Source: OMII01 sp947467385 (GTDB lineage Bacteria > Bdellovibrionota_C > UBA2361 > OMII01). From it: DNA of 64,000 nucleotides. Below are positions 53,010 to 63,668 of the stretch, piece after piece. Every line of letters begins with the position of its first letter. The first letter of the stretch is position 1. The translations under genes were made by a program, and so were the position numbers. The notes below the pieces were generated by a model. It made no database searches. It was not told where the DNA came from and was given only the letters and a program-made list of their open reading frames with translations. The stretch spans positions 66,245 to 130,244 of the forward strand of contig JBIKLA010000007.1 of the NCBI GenBank assembly GCA_044360075.1, in the 5' to 3' direction.

Positions 53010-56000
53010 GCCCTTCCTCCTGCGTTTCCGGTAGCAGTCTGTTCCATTCCATCATCTTGAAAGAGTAATAAGAGCGACGGCTCCACATTTCGCATCGAGT
53101 TTAAGCAGGTAAACTCTGAAGCAGGCGTTGCTCCAGCATCTTTCAATAAAGCATGGGAACCGTCAGCATAGGTTAAACTGCCTTGGGCACCGGCGCGAAT
53201 AGCAGCGGACTTCCACATATCTATCTTGGAATCCAGCTGCGCTCGGAGCTCCGCTACTCGGGCAGTATCGCGAGCAAGGGCTTCGGCTCTTTCCAATATT
53301 GCCTTCTTAGCATCTGCAACCGTAGCACCGTCCTCCACGCTTCTAATCGCAGCATCGTCTGAGGAAAAGTCCGGGTCGCTTAGACGGATAAGAGAGACGA
53401 GAAGCGCTGGCAGCCCCCGATCTACAGCTCGTGAAGCGAATGGGGTTACTGAGGTTGCTTCGACGTGTTGATAGAATGTGCTGTGGTAGTGCTCAAAATG
53501 CTCAAAGTGCGATAGGTCTCGAGGCTTAGACCAGTTGTAAACGGTGAGCACAACGCCCGGGTGGGTACGTCCCACTCGGCTCGTTGCCTGGATATACTCA
53601 GCGGTTGTTTTAGGCTGACCACAGACTACCATTAGCCCTAGGCGTTTTACGTCAACCCCAACTGAGATCATGTTAGTTGCTAAAAGAAAATCAAGTGGGT
53701 ACCTACCCGGCGAAGACTTTTCTCCCAAAGGTGGAAACGGAATTTCCAGAGCGTCGAGAATTTTAGGGATATCGGTTGCGCTAACTCTGGTTGAAGTCAG
53801 TTCCTGAAATTTCCGGGCGGGGTCGATGTGGCGGCGTGCAAGCCCGCGCTCCTCGCTGCGTTTCATCATTGAGCGGATCGCATCGGCGAGGAGGCGATTC
53901 ATACCGGCGAGTTCTTTTATCGAATTGAAGTACCCCACAGTCGTCATCCAGGGATCGGCGGCTTCACCATACTTGTTGTATAATGTTTTCGCGCCGGCCA
54001 GAGCGACCACGTAGGCCCGTTTCATGGCAGCCTTGAATGTCCTACCCTTGGCGCAGATGCCAAGATAGAGCCGACCAGGAGCCTCCGAGGTTGGCTTCTC
54101 TTTCGCAAAAAAGTTGTCAGCGACGTCAGTGCCATGCGGTGGAAAGATTGCAACTTGGCGGTTGTATATCGCGCGTACCTGCTCGTCAGCTGCTCTGATC
54201 GTCGCGGTCGAGGCGATAATTTTTGGTGATATCGTTTCACCTTCATGCCTCCACTTGCATAGCTTGTCGATAGCGGTCTCGTAGAGACCAACAAGACTTC
54301 CTAACGGTCCGCTGATTAGGTGTAGCTCATCCTGAATGATCAGGTCAGGGGGGCGCAGGCGCCGACAGGATACGGTCCTGGCTCTCGGTAGAGATCCCTT
54401 GGTGGGATGACTGTCTGCGTCATTATCGTCGGCAAACCTGTAGCCGTGTCGCTCACACCTCTGATTAACAATGCCGAAGAGGTTTTGGACTCCTCCACGC
54501 CACGGCATCTGTGCGAACTTATCAACGGTGGAGATTAGGAGTGATGGCGGATAGCGATAAATCTCTTCATCCACAGTTACCACGGGCAAACCTTCAGCGG
54601 GGGACTTTGCATGGGTAAAAGCACATTTTCCGAGAGAGTCGCCGCACCACATTAAAGTTCGTCGCAGTTCATCATCGCCGCGTACATTTTTGTCTTTCGC
54701 TATCTCTGAGCCACACCAGGGGCAATAGCTAAGCTGTAGGGGGCTACCGACACTCGCGGATGAATTGTGTGCGCCCGTGCGGCCTTTAAGCGTCTCTTTA
54801 GACTGGTCGTATGTATTTGGAGTTGTCTTTTGTCCGACCCAAAGCCCCAATCTAAAAGGAGCCTCGCCCCATTTCTTGTCACCAGCCGCCAGCGCCGTTC
54901 GGCGAATTACCTCCATCGCGCAAATTAGGGCAGCGCCGCGCTGAAACTGCTGAAGAGTTAGAAGCCGAAGAGTGTAACGCATTAATACGCCTACGCCGTC
55001 CTCTCCGTTGTATTCAGAAACTTGCCCCTGTAGGCGCCTAATAGCGAGCGTGAAGGCTGTTAGGCCTAAGTAAGCCTCAGTCTTTCCGCCGCCGGTCGGA
55101 AAGAAGAGAAGATCCACTAGCGCATCCTCATTACTAGATCGTCGCGGGTGATTAGGATACCGAATCTCAGCTAAGTTGATTAGAACGAACGCCAGCTGAA
55201 ACGGCCGCCACGAGCGATTGCGCGGGATATCGACCTCTTCAAGTGACTGATTTGAATTTCGCCGATTCCCCTCCGCCCAGATGGCATGAACACGCTGCTG
55301 CCACATGGCTCGGTTCATAAACCTAAACGCATCTGAGGCTTGTTCGTCCTTAACTAGAACCTGAATGCCTTCCCATACCCGTTTGAGCGTAGCCTCGCAT
55401 TTGGCCAGACTATTTTCCGCTTCCAGCGCGAACTCTTCGAGACGCGCTAAGGGTTGGGCAATTTCTCGTCGGCGCTCATCGATCCAGCTCTGATAGGCGT
55501 GCGCGAGGGGTTCAAGTGACTGAGCCAGTTCTTCTCGAGGAAGTTCAGCGAGTCGAGCCATGTCAACGCAGAGACCCTCGAGCGCCGGAGTATCCTCGGG
55601 GGAGGGGGGCTCTACGCGGGCTACCTCATACGAAGGCAGGGCTGTAGTTTTAATGCAGAGGGCCAATGTAGGATCAGATGAAGAGACCTCAGCATGAGTC
55701 CCCACCCCGTGACCTACCGCGAACTCAACGCGGTTTCGGTACAACATAGCTAAGGTGCGGAGCTCCGGATCGGAGCCGAGGATCCCGGTCTTTCCGGAGA
55801 TGCGTTTGCAAAAGATTGGAGCACCGTCTTGCCCCCGCACAGAGAGCTCTGCCTGAAACAACCAGGCTTCTTCGCGCTTTTTCTCCGGTTCAATTTGGTT
55901 GTTTACAAGGAAAAAAGATGCAACCCAGCACCCATCAAGCTTTCGAACCGTACCTTTTACGAATATGTCCGGCCTAGCAGTATGGGGCATCCACTCAGAA

Positions 56001-56443
56001 ATGGATCCCTCCCTCAGCGAGATCGCATCAGAGACGTACTCTCGCGGTGTTCTAATCCAGACCCCTTTAGGCTTCCCGCTATCCGTTTCGAGGTCAGCGC
56101 TCTCACCTTTCGTGTATTCGCCCCAACGGACCTCGAGAATTACGGCTGGGCATTCGAGGAGTGCGGAGCAGGTAAGTCCAAGGGACGAGGGAAGAAGGAT
56201 TGGTGCTGCGGTTCTTTCCGGTTGCTCTGGAGTCTCATCTGCGGTCGCGATCGCATCACCGTCAGATTCCTCATCGGTCTCTTCAACCGGATCGACTGGC
56301 CGACGGGCTGGGGCCAGTACTCCGAGGAGGTATCGATCGCTTAGGCGGGATTCGTTTACCTCTTCGTAGGGGCCGCGGGCTGGACCGATGAGGTCGCGCT
56401 CGATGAGTCGGTTGAGTTCGGAGCGTAAATCTGATGCCGACAT
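53006..56443 (-). CDS. drmA: DISARM helicase DrmA
   Basis: The 1145-residue superfamily 2 helicase has Walker A FFPTGGGKTEAYLGL (K454) and motif II QDELHLISGPLGSL (D705-E-L-H708). The C-terminal RecA-like lobe contains ATNMISVGVDVKRLGLMVV and the motif VI-like YIQATSRVGRTHPG. CPWCGSEIAKD suggests a zinc finger between lobes. The N-terminal ~400 residues are specific to DrmA. It starts 8 nt after drmMI, with AGAGG at the junction as ribosome-binding site. DrmA is a core component that couples ATP use to recognition of foreign DNA. Confidence 0.95.
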   Translation of the reverse strand: MSASDLRSELNRLIERDLIGPARGPYEEVNESRLSDRYLLGVLAPARRPVDPVEETDEESDGDAIATADETPEQPERTAAPILLPSSLGLTCSALLECPAVILEVRWGEYTKGESADLETDSGKPKGVWIRTPREYVSDAISLREGSISEWMPHTARPDIFVKGTVRKLDGCWVASFFLVNNQIEPEKKREEAWLFQAELSVRGQDGAPIFCKRISGKTGILGSDPELRTLAMLYRNRVEFAVGHGVGTHAEVSSSDPTLALCIKTTALPSYEVARVEPPSPEDTPALEGLCVDMARLAELPREELAQSLEPLAHAYQSWIDERRREIAQPLARLEEFALEAENSLAKCEATLKRVWEGIQVLVKDEQASDAFRFMNRAMWQQRVHAIWAEGNRRNSNQSLEEVDIPRNRSWRPFQLAFVLINLAEIRYPNHPRRSSNEDALVDLLFFPTGGGKTEAYLGLTAFTLAIRRLQGQVSEYNGEDGVGVLMRYTLRLLTLQQFQRGAALICAMEVIRRTALAAGDKKWGEAPFRLGLWVGQKTTPNTYDQSKETLKGRTGAHNSSASVGSPLQLSYCPWCGSEIAKDKNVRGDDELRRTLMWCGDSLGKCAFTHAKSPAEGLPVVTVDEEIYRYPPSLLISTVDKFAQMPWRGGVQNLFGIVNQRCERHGYRFADDNDADSHPTKGSLPRARTVSCRRLRPPDLIIQDELHLISGPLGSLVGLYETAIDKLCKWRHEGETISPKIIASTATIRAADEQVRAIYNRQVAIFPPHGTDVADNFFAKEKPTSEAPGRLYLGICAKGRTFKAAMKRAYVVALAGAKTLYNKYGEAADPWMTTVGYFNSIKELAGMNRLLADAIRSMMKRSEERGLARRHIDPARKFQELTSTRVSATDIPKILDALEIPFPPLGEKSSPGRYPLDFLLATNMISVGVDVKRLGLMVVCGQPKTTAEYIQATSRVGRTHPGVVLTVYNWSKPRDLSHFEHFEHYHSTFYQHVEATSVTPFASRAVDRGLPALLVSLIRLSDPDFSSDDAAIRSVEDGATVADAKKAILERAEALARDTARVAELRAQLDSKIDMWKSAAIRAGAQGSLTYADGSHALLKDAGATPASEFTCLNSMRNVEPSLLLLFQDDGMEQTATGNAGGRA

Positions 56444-56451
56444 ATCTGCCT

Positions 56452-59400
56452 CTAAAACAACTCGACTTGACTAGTCAGAGAATTGGCGTCCTGTGCTCTG
56501 CGCTGTTCTTGCGCCCTAGTCACATTAAGCTCGGCCAATCGTTCGACTATCTCCATGCGGTCCTCGTCACTCGGCATAAAGCGATATTCATCCCGCCAGG
56601 CAACAAAGTCATGATTAATCGTAAGGTCACGCCAGCCATAAGCATCGACCACTGATTGGTCAAGGCTCTTAATAAGTTGGCGAAGTTGACATATGTCACC
56701 AGACTGTTCGGCAGGGCTGTTAATTAAATTAACAAGGTCTGTCAGACCCACGTTGCGACTAAAACAAGCTCGCTGTCGTTTCTCATAAAAATCCGATGCA
56801 CTGGCCACAATATCATGAAGACTTTCCGGAATTGGGAAGGTTTCGAACAGATCCCTCGAGGCGTAAGAAAGATCACTCTTCATTGTGCTTCCAAAAGTAT
56901 CCGCCCATGCGAAGTGAACCGAACTCTGAAATAAACCGAAATGGCCGAAATCATCAAATGGAAATATGATCAACCTTTGGTTCAGGACCTGATCCGTGGA
57001 CACAAATACCCATATCCACTTGCGACTAATTTGAGCCCGCACTAACACTCGCTTCATTCGTTTGATGGCAGAGTAAAGCTCAGGGCGAGCCCGCCAATAC
57101 AGCCACCACGGGGCTTCTGCAACCTCTTTTGATTTCGATAGACGCTCAGCTTTGACTCGCTCCTCCACGATTCGAAATACTTCCGCATATTCCCTCGCGC
57201 GCTCGACCGGCCAGTCATGAAAATTGATTACCCATCGGGTCGCCGATTGATCAGGGCGTGAATTTATATCTTCTCCATTGAGATAGGGAAAAATAACATC
57301 TCTATGAGAAGGATTTTGTTTTAGCAGCATTAGTGCCTCTTCAGGTTCTAAAACAAAGCCCTTGCCTAGAACGATTGATCCCTGGAACGACTTTCCTTGA
57401 TTCTCCAAGAGTCGTGCCGGTTTTCCGACGGATCGTCCTGGTCTTGCCAGATATGAGGTGATTCCGGGAACGCTCCTTCCCTCTAGGACACACTGTCCCT
57501 TCCATACTCCCTTGTAAATCCAGCAGTGGGCAACTTCCACTGCGGCAGTTCCAGGCCATGGCACGCTCGGACTTGCCCTATAAACGCATTCCTGGCCCTC
57601 AAGAAGCCTAGTCAATCCCGTTTCCCTGGTATCACCCTGAGCGATTGTATTGGTCGCAAGCAATCCTAAAGTGCCCCCTACTTGAAGCAATCCAGCGCCG
57701 CGAAGGAAAAAAAAGGCGCAAAGGTCAGCATTACCGCTCGACTCTCCGAAAGGAATCTTGGTTAAATAATCGAAAAAGTCGCCTCCGAATGCCCCACGGA
57801 TCTTGCGGCCCCCAACGAACGGAGGGTTTCCAATAATCGCATTAAAGCCCCCCGCCTCGAACACCTCAGGAAAAGCGATAGGCCAATGAAGCATCCTGCG
57901 TGGCTTTTGAGACGCGGGAGCCTCCTTTTCAACGGCGTGCTGAGCAGTCATTCGAAGCTCAGCAATTAGCGCCTGCCTTCGCTCGTCTGTGACACTCTGC
58001 TCGAGCAGCGCTTTAAGTTGGTTCCAATACCCAGATACATGCTCGATAAAGGCATTACCCCGAGCTTGGGATGTTTCAAATGAGGATGCGACTAAAAGGT
58101 CGGCTATAACCCGAATTTCTTGAGTCTTTTGCACCACCTCGCGATACAGCCTCTCTTTGCGTTCAGCATCGGCGATTTCGAGCACCGGTAACGCAGAAAT
58201 TTCAGCCACCTTAGCGGCTGCCTCCTTCACTACATCCTTCGTAAAACTCGCGATATAAAGAGTATTTTGTTTTGCCCACGAATCACTTTCAGCGGCAAGG
58301 TTAAAACTCTCAAGCTGTGCGATAGATGAGACGCCTAGTAGCGTATCGCCGCAGCGAATGTGGTGATCTAGGAAGGTAAATGGCCTATTTCTGTCCAGGG
58401 TGATGAGCCACAGCGAAAGCTTCGCCATCTCTGCTGCTAAGTGATTCTTATCAACTCCGTAAAGACAGCGCTCTGCGACGAGCCGCCTTGCGAGGATTAT
58501 TCTCTCATCATCTGCACGAGGCACGATTGAGCCGCCAGGTAGTTGGTCTGCCAACATTCCCTCTGGGCTGACTACCACCTTCCCTGGATTGTCTTGCTCA
58601 AGCTTTGCCCATCCCTCCACGACCCTGGCTGATAGGTAGCGACAGGCTTGGACCAGAAAGGCTCCTGAGCCACACGCGAAATCGCATATTTTTAACTGTA
58701 GAAGCTCGGTTGGGCCCTTTAACTGCCAATCTTCTCGCGGGTTGCCCTCAGCAGGACCAGTGTAGCAGATAGGATCGAGTGCGTGTTGAACGATTAGCTC
58801 TGTGAGCACTCGAGGCGTGTAGTGAGTTCCCGACGAACGGCGGTCGGTACCGCTTGTAACGTAATATCCTCCAGGCGCGATCACCACCGGCAGATCGGTT
58901 GAATCACGGCGGATAATGCCGAGAAACGGTAATACCCTCTCAAGAGTAGCTTTGTCATTCTCGCAAGCTATTGAGAGGCGAGCGATATCTTCGGAAGTTG
59001 GTTTTAAAGCGATCGCCTTTTCGCTAGTTTTTGGCTGTACTCCCGAAATCTCTTTTAGGTACGCACTAAACTTGTTTGGCCCTTGGTCACGCTGCGCTTC
59101 AAGGGTTGATATGGTGACTTCTGGTTCATCTCCCGCGTATTTGCCAGCGCCCTTGAGACTTACGGTGAGTTCACTGGCTCGTTTTACAGTGTGGTCGAGG
59201 AGCCCTTCATACACATGGCCGATCTGTTCGATGTCGAGGCTTCTAAACGATAAATTACGGCCCTCAATTGTTTGCAGAGCCTCAAGGAGATGCAGCACTG
59301 TGCGATTGTGAATAGGTAGCGGAGCCGAGGCAGTGTCTCGCCATGACGTATTAGGTTTTCGACCCTCGAGAAATGGGAAGCGATCCGGATCAAATAGGTG

Positions 59401-60489
59401 TCCTCCATAAGGCGGTATCGAAAGGTCATTGTGCCTAGCTCCGGCGTGTACCGCCCGAAAGGTCGCTAGAAGTCGACTATAGGAGTCGAATTGACGCTCA
59501 AGCACCTCTTCGCCGGTTTTATCTGCCAGCTCCCTAAGTTGCTCGCGGATCGTCGAGGCCGCGTAAGAAGTTGCATACAGCTCGTCATCGATCGGGAGTA
59601 GTTTGTTCTCTTCCGCAAAGAAAAGAAACACGAGCCGCATCATGAATGTGACGGCTGCCTCGTAGAGATCGGATTCTGCGACCCCACTGAGAAGCTCACC
59701 TTTCCGCTCTCGATTCGCGCGATCTAGTTGATACACAAGAATCTCTATAGCGCGACGAACTTGCAGGCCTAGTTGTTCGGTCACTTCTTGCTGAAATTCG
59801 ACACTTTCCGCAAACAGTGCTTCTAGTTGCTCACCCTCAGCGACTCCGAAGAATCTGCGAGAGCAGAGGAGGGCGCAGAAAGCCTGGAAGGTGATAGGCT
59901 CCTCCGTCCATAGAGAGGCCTCCCAGGTTGCACTAGCGAGCCCGCGATTGGGCACCGCACTAATCAGGGTCCAGGTGTCGCCGTCGGTAATCACTCCAAG
60001 TTGAATGCCGGTTGCTCGGAGATGATATGCCATGCGACCGATAGGGGATTCGCGCCAGCCGTCCAGGGTCGCAGGACGCTCAAAATCAGTTCCGTTTGGT
60101 AGGACGTTCACGAGAAGGCGCGCCTTGCCTGTGCCTTTATCACTTGGCTCACAGATAGCAAGCGTAGGGCGTAGAGTTACGTGGTATTCCGGTACGCGGG
60201 CGGTGACACTGACTGGCAGCATTTGATTTTCGAGAACGATTTCACTCGGAAAATCCAGTATATCTTTGAGGACAGTATGTACCCACTGTGTTAGAGCTAG
60301 CTGAGTATTTGTGCCTGACTTGTTCGCAGCGGCGAAGTCTGCGTAAGCCGCTCTCACAAGGCGCAGCTTCTCTCTGTCGATGCCATCTAGGCCTTGTGGG
60401 AAGACTCGCTTTAGCGCCGGGATCGAGATAAACGGCCCGGAGTGGGGTACGAGGGAGAGCCATTCATTATGGTGTGCCAGAATACTCAT
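56452..60489 (-). CDS. drmMI: DISARM adenine DNA methyltransferase DrmMI
   Basis: The 1345-residue protein has the N6-adenine methyltransferase motifs: motif I CDFACGSGAFLVQA (D603-G609) for S-adenosylmethionine, and motif IV IIGNPPFVGGRK (N888-P-P-F891). Other parts, such as WLITLDRNRPFTFLDHHI and GTHYTPRVLTELIVQH, match large Eco57I/BREX PglX-like enzymes, but the neighbours identify it as the class 1 DISARM methylase. It marks host DNA as self. The N-terminal ~500 residues are a large helical region; the C-terminus probably recognises the target sequence. It shares one base with the drmD stop (TGATG). Confidence 0.93.
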   Translation of the reverse strand: MSILAHHNEWLSLVPHSGPFISIPALKRVFPQGLDGIDREKLRLVRAAYADFAAANKSGTNTQLALTQWVHTVLKDILDFPSEIVLENQMLPVSVTARVPEYHVTLRPTLAICEPSDKGTGKARLLVNVLPNGTDFERPATLDGWRESPIGRMAYHLRATGIQLGVITDGDTWTLISAVPNRGLASATWEASLWTEEPITFQAFCALLCSRRFFGVAEGEQLEALFAESVEFQQEVTEQLGLQVRRAIEILVYQLDRANRERKGELLSGVAESDLYEAAVTFMMRLVFLFFAEENKLLPIDDELYATSYAASTIREQLRELADKTGEEVLERQFDSYSRLLATFRAVHAGARHNDLSIPPYGGHLFDPDRFPFLEGRKPNTSWRDTASAPLPIHNRTVLHLLEALQTIEGRNLSFRSLDIEQIGHVYEGLLDHTVKRASELTVSLKGAGKYAGDEPEVTISTLEAQRDQGPNKFSAYLKEISGVQPKTSEKAIALKPTSEDIARLSIACENDKATLERVLPFLGIIRRDSTDLPVVIAPGGYYVTSGTDRRSSGTHYTPRVLTELIVQHALDPICYTGPAEGNPREDWQLKGPTELLQLKICDFACGSGAFLVQACRYLSARVVEGWAKLEQDNPGKVVVSPEGMLADQLPGGSIVPRADDERIILARRLVAERCLYGVDKNHLAAEMAKLSLWLITLDRNRPFTFLDHHIRCGDTLLGVSSIAQLESFNLAAESDSWAKQNTLYIASFTKDVVKEAAAKVAEISALPVLEIADAERKERLYREVVQKTQEIRVIADLLVASSFETSQARGNAFIEHVSGYWNQLKALLEQSVTDERRQALIAELRMTAQHAVEKEAPASQKPRRMLHWPIAFPEVFEAGGFNAIIGNPPFVGGRKIRGAFGGDFFDYLTKIPFGESSGNADLCAFFFLRGAGLLQVGGTLGLLATNTIAQGDTRETGLTRLLEGQECVYRASPSVPWPGTAAVEVAHCWIYKGVWKGQCVLEGRSVPGITSYLARPGRSVGKPARLLENQGKSFQGSIVLGKGFVLEPEEALMLLKQNPSHRDVIFPYLNGEDINSRPDQSATRWVINFHDWPVERAREYAEVFRIVEERVKAERLSKSKEVAEAPWWLYWRARPELYSAIKRMKRVLVRAQISRKWIWVFVSTDQVLNQRLIIFPFDDFGHFGLFQSSVHFAWADTFGSTMKSDLSYASRDLFETFPIPESLHDIVASASDFYEKRQRACFSRNVGLTDLVNLINSPAEQSGDICQLRQLIKSLDQSVVDAYGWRDLTINHDFVAWRDEYRFMPSDEDRMEIVERLAELNVTRAQEQRRAQDANSLTSQVELF

Positions 60490-63400
60490 CAGTTAGACGC
60501 CTCCGCCGCAGAGAGGTAAAAGGCGATTGCGACTGGAAAGAGTCTAGCCGAGCAGTTTGCAAATCGACGCTGTATCTGACCGATTTCCCGCTCTATTTCC
60601 TCCGGAATTCGAGCTAAGCGCTGTTCCAGCGCGGTTCTATTTCGATTGACCTGCTGTTCTTCGAAGAGACTTAGCTGTGCGGGCGTCTCTTGCTTCAATT
60701 CAAGGGTAATTCCAGTCCTAAGCTCCTCAAGAACCTTTCGCATTGAGGACTCCTCCTCTTTGGCACGAGAAGCAAAGGTTGACTCGAGGCTCTTCGAACG
60801 CTCCTCCATGCGTGCGTTGAGCCCAGAGAGAAGCTTCTCCTCTAGTTCATCTTGTAGGGAGAGAAGGTCCCGCGAGCGCTCGGAGCTAAGATTGATAGAT
60901 TGTCCAGAGGATATGCACTCATGGAGTCGTGCCAAGGTATCTACTCGGCGAGAGCTACCTTTAGCAGTCAGCTCTACACCGGCTGGAATAATCTCTTCAT
61001 GAAGCCGTGCTCCATCGCCTCCAACTATGATGAGCCGTGCAAACGCGATGGCCAGTGCTGCCCCGCCCTTGACATGTGTTGTTCCAAAAACAGCCGCCCG
61101 ATTGAGAGCGCGTCTGTCTCTCTGGCTCCATACTTCAGCTCGAAGAAGACGAGCGCTCATCTGAGCAAGTGGATGATTGAGATGAACTAAAACGACATCA
61201 TCTCGTCCCTCAGCGACAGAGTGATCAAAAGTAATCGGTCGTATCTCTCCAGTGTGTGGGTGAGCCAAGCCCTCCAGGCATCGCGACCAACTGTCATGTA
61301 GCTTGGGCATCGTAAAGACAAGCTTGCTATTTGATCCCCCTTGGTCGGACTTTTGATTTCGTTTCAGAGAAGTTTGCTTGAGCGGAGGTTGATTGGCGAT
61401 AGAGAGGGCTAAGTCAACTACCGCTTTCACATTTTCTGGGGTTACGTTGAGAGTGGTTTTGGTTTCCAGTAACCGCTGATGAATGGCGGCAATCTGCTTC
61501 TGGATATCTCGCTCGACCTTCATTTGTCGCGTGATGACTTCAGTCTCGCGCTCAACGCGACTGAGGTCGAGAGTGGTCATCTTACCGAGCATCGCTTGCT
61601 CGACCTGCTCAGCAAGTACAGGTGCCACCTTGCCCAGAAGGTCTCTGCTGATGTTCTGTAGCTTCAATGCGGCGCGATAAAGGAATTCCAGGTCTCCCTC
61701 CACCGTGCCCGGCTTCTGTCTCTGCGTAGGGGCGTTTTGTTCGAATCCTTTTGCAACGAAGTGGTAGATGTTCGCTTCGGTTGCTCGCTGGCCGTGTCGA
61801 TCGATTCGCCCATTTCGTTGCTCAAGACGATTGGGATTCCAAGGGATCTCAAAGTGAATAAGGTCATAGCAATGATTTTGAAGATCGATACCCTCAGAGG
61901 CAGTGTCGGTGGCGAGAAGAATTCGCACCGGAGCTTGGGATGGATCGGCTTGGAAAGCAGCCTTTATTCTCTCTCGCTCCTGCTCGTCCATTCCGCCGTA
62001 GAGTAGTTCGAGGCGCCCACCTTCAGCATAACCTTGAGCGGTTAAAATCGTACTTAACCACTTCTGCGTATCTCGGTATTCAGTGAAGATAATGACTCGC
62101 CGGGATCCAAACGCGCTGTTAGGCCGAATATGTTCGTTAAGCCAAGTAAGCAGTGAACGCGTTTTGCTGTCGGGACGACCAGAATACTTTTCTCCCCACG
62201 CCTTCATCTCAAACAGAAGAGGCTTCACCTCGTTATAGGCTAAAGTAAGAGCTGCCGAGGCATCGACCATCAGAGTATCAGCAGCTTCATCTGCCTCCTC
62301 GTCCCTTTCGAAGTCGGCATCTTCTGCTTCTGCGAAATTATTTCTATGGACTGTCCGCACTTTTCCTTCCAGAGTCTGACGATGTTTCTCTATCGTGTGT
62401 AGGAAGGCCGCAGGAGAGGAGAAGAGACGTTTCTTTAGAAGCTTGAGAACGAACTCAGAGGCTAGCGACCGACTATGCTCCCTGGTTGCTGCCTTCAAAA
62501 TCTCGCCGTACTGCTTGAGAGTAGAATGGACTTTGCTTTCATCCTCCTCGTACTCAACCTCAAGGTGGTGAAGCACTCTCTTAGCGAATCGAACGGTGCC
62601 ATCTGTCCGAGTTGCAAGCTCGGCTTTGAGACGGCGCACCATGATTTGCTCGAGGCTTTTTCGGTCGGGTTCAACACCAACAGCGAATCGCTGGTTATCA
62701 ATAAGCTCTAGAAGAGCGGTAAAGCTTTCCGGATAACCGTTATGCGGGGTGGCAGAGAGGAAAAGTCGGTGCTCGAAATGGGGCACAATCTCCCGTATAA
62801 CCTGCGTCCGCACGGAATCGAGCGCAAACTTTCCGGTTCCGGACGGGGCGCACATGTGCGCTTCATCGACTACCAATATGTCAAAAGTGCGAGGGTATCT
62901 CGGGATGCCGTCTGTTGGCAGAGCCTCGCGCAGCATCTGGAGTGGACGCTGTCTCTTGAGGTAGTCAATCGAGGTGATGAGCCGTGGGAAGTGTGTCCAA
63001 GGATTTACATGTATGCCACGCTTACGCCTCAACTCCTTGAGGGTCTCGGTATTAACGATCTTGAACTCAAGACCAAATTTATCACGCATCTCGTCTCGCC
63101 ATTTGAGCTGGAGCGTGGCAGGGACAACTATCAGAACTGACCGTGCACGGTGACGGCTGAGAAATTCCTGAATTACGAGCCCGGTCTCGATAGTTTTTCC
63201 AAGACCAACATCATCTGCAATCAGAAGATTTGCTCGAGGCATCTGGACGGCGCGGGTGACAGGGTCGAGCTGGTAGTCTTCAATCTGTATTCCACTCCGA
63301 TAGGGAGCAAGAAGCGTTCTCTGATCGGCCAGGGACGCTGCGCCCCAGCGCAGAGCGTTGAGAAATGCCTGGAAGGCCTCGGGGGTATCGAAAGCCTCTG

Positions 63401-63668
63401 CGCGGGGTAAGCTCGAAGCTTCAACAATCTCGGCACCTGGCTCGAGCTCCCAGATCGCTCGTAGCTCCTCTCCAAGAGAATCATCTTCAACTGAGACCAT
63501 CGATAAGAGAGTGTTCTGAACGCCTGCTGCATGGCTCGGTTCTGCCCCATTAACAAGCCAGAGGCGACGACGAATGCGACACAGCTCGCCCGGGCGCGGT
63601 GCTGAAGCAAGACTGGGCGCCGGCGCTGCATTGCCTGTGGTGTCGGTATCGGTTCCTGTCACTTCCAT
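60489..63668 (-). CDS. drmD: DISARM SNF2-like helicase DrmD
   Basis: The 1059-residue protein is a SNF2/Rad54-type ATPase: LLIADDVGLGKTIETGLVIQ (Walker A, near residue 155), ILVVDEAHMCAPSG (DEAH), LFLSATPHNGYPES, then VIIFTEYRDTQKW, ATDTASEGIDLQNHCYDLI and QRNGRIDRHGQRATE. A long charged coiled region (~700-1059) follows. DrmD defines class 1 DISARM. The ATG at 63668 is used; a TTG at 63674 is also in frame and closer to a ribosome-binding-like AGG. It is the first gene of the operon. Confidence 0.95.
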   Translation of the reverse strand: MEVTGTDTDTTGNAAPAPSLASAPRPGELCRIRRRLWLVNGAEPSHAAGVQNTLLSMVSVEDDSLGEELRAIWELEPGAEIVEASSLPRAEAFDTPEAFQAFLNALRWGAASLADQRTLLAPYRSGIQIEDYQLDPVTRAVQMPRANLLIADDVGLGKTIETGLVIQEFLSRHRARSVLIVVPATLQLKWRDEMRDKFGLEFKIVNTETLKELRRKRGIHVNPWTHFPRLITSIDYLKRQRPLQMLREALPTDGIPRYPRTFDILVVDEAHMCAPSGTGKFALDSVRTQVIREIVPHFEHRLFLSATPHNGYPESFTALLELIDNQRFAVGVEPDRKSLEQIMVRRLKAELATRTDGTVRFAKRVLHHLEVEYEEDESKVHSTLKQYGEILKAATREHSRSLASEFVLKLLKKRLFSSPAAFLHTIEKHRQTLEGKVRTVHRNNFAEAEDADFERDEEADEAADTLMVDASAALTLAYNEVKPLLFEMKAWGEKYSGRPDSKTRSLLTWLNEHIRPNSAFGSRRVIIFTEYRDTQKWLSTILTAQGYAEGGRLELLYGGMDEQERERIKAAFQADPSQAPVRILLATDTASEGIDLQNHCYDLIHFEIPWNPNRLEQRNGRIDRHGQRATEANIYHFVAKGFEQNAPTQRQKPGTVEGDLEFLYRAALKLQNISRDLLGKVAPVLAEQVEQAMLGKMTTLDLSRVERETEVITRQMKVERDIQKQIAAIHQRLLETKTTLNVTPENVKAVVDLALSIANQPPLKQTSLKRNQKSDQGGSNSKLVFTMPKLHDSWSRCLEGLAHPHTGEIRPITFDHSVAEGRDDVVLVHLNHPLAQMSARLLRAEVWSQRDRRALNRAAVFGTTHVKGGAALAIAFARLIIVGGDGARLHEEIIPAGVELTAKGSSRRVDTLARLHECISSGQSINLSSERSRDLLSLQDELEEKLLSGLNARMEERSKSLESTFASRAKEEESSMRKVLEELRTGITLELKQETPAQLSLFEEQQVNRNRTALEQRLARIPEEIEREIGQIQRRFANCSARLFPVAIAFYLSAAEASN

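Noticed and set aside
56452..60489. The large methyltransferase as a BREX PglX or type IIG restriction enzyme.
   Set aside because: It is embedded with coupled drmD, drmA, drmB and drmC; no brxC, brxZ, brxL or restriction nuclease is present, so class 1 DISARM is the better reading.
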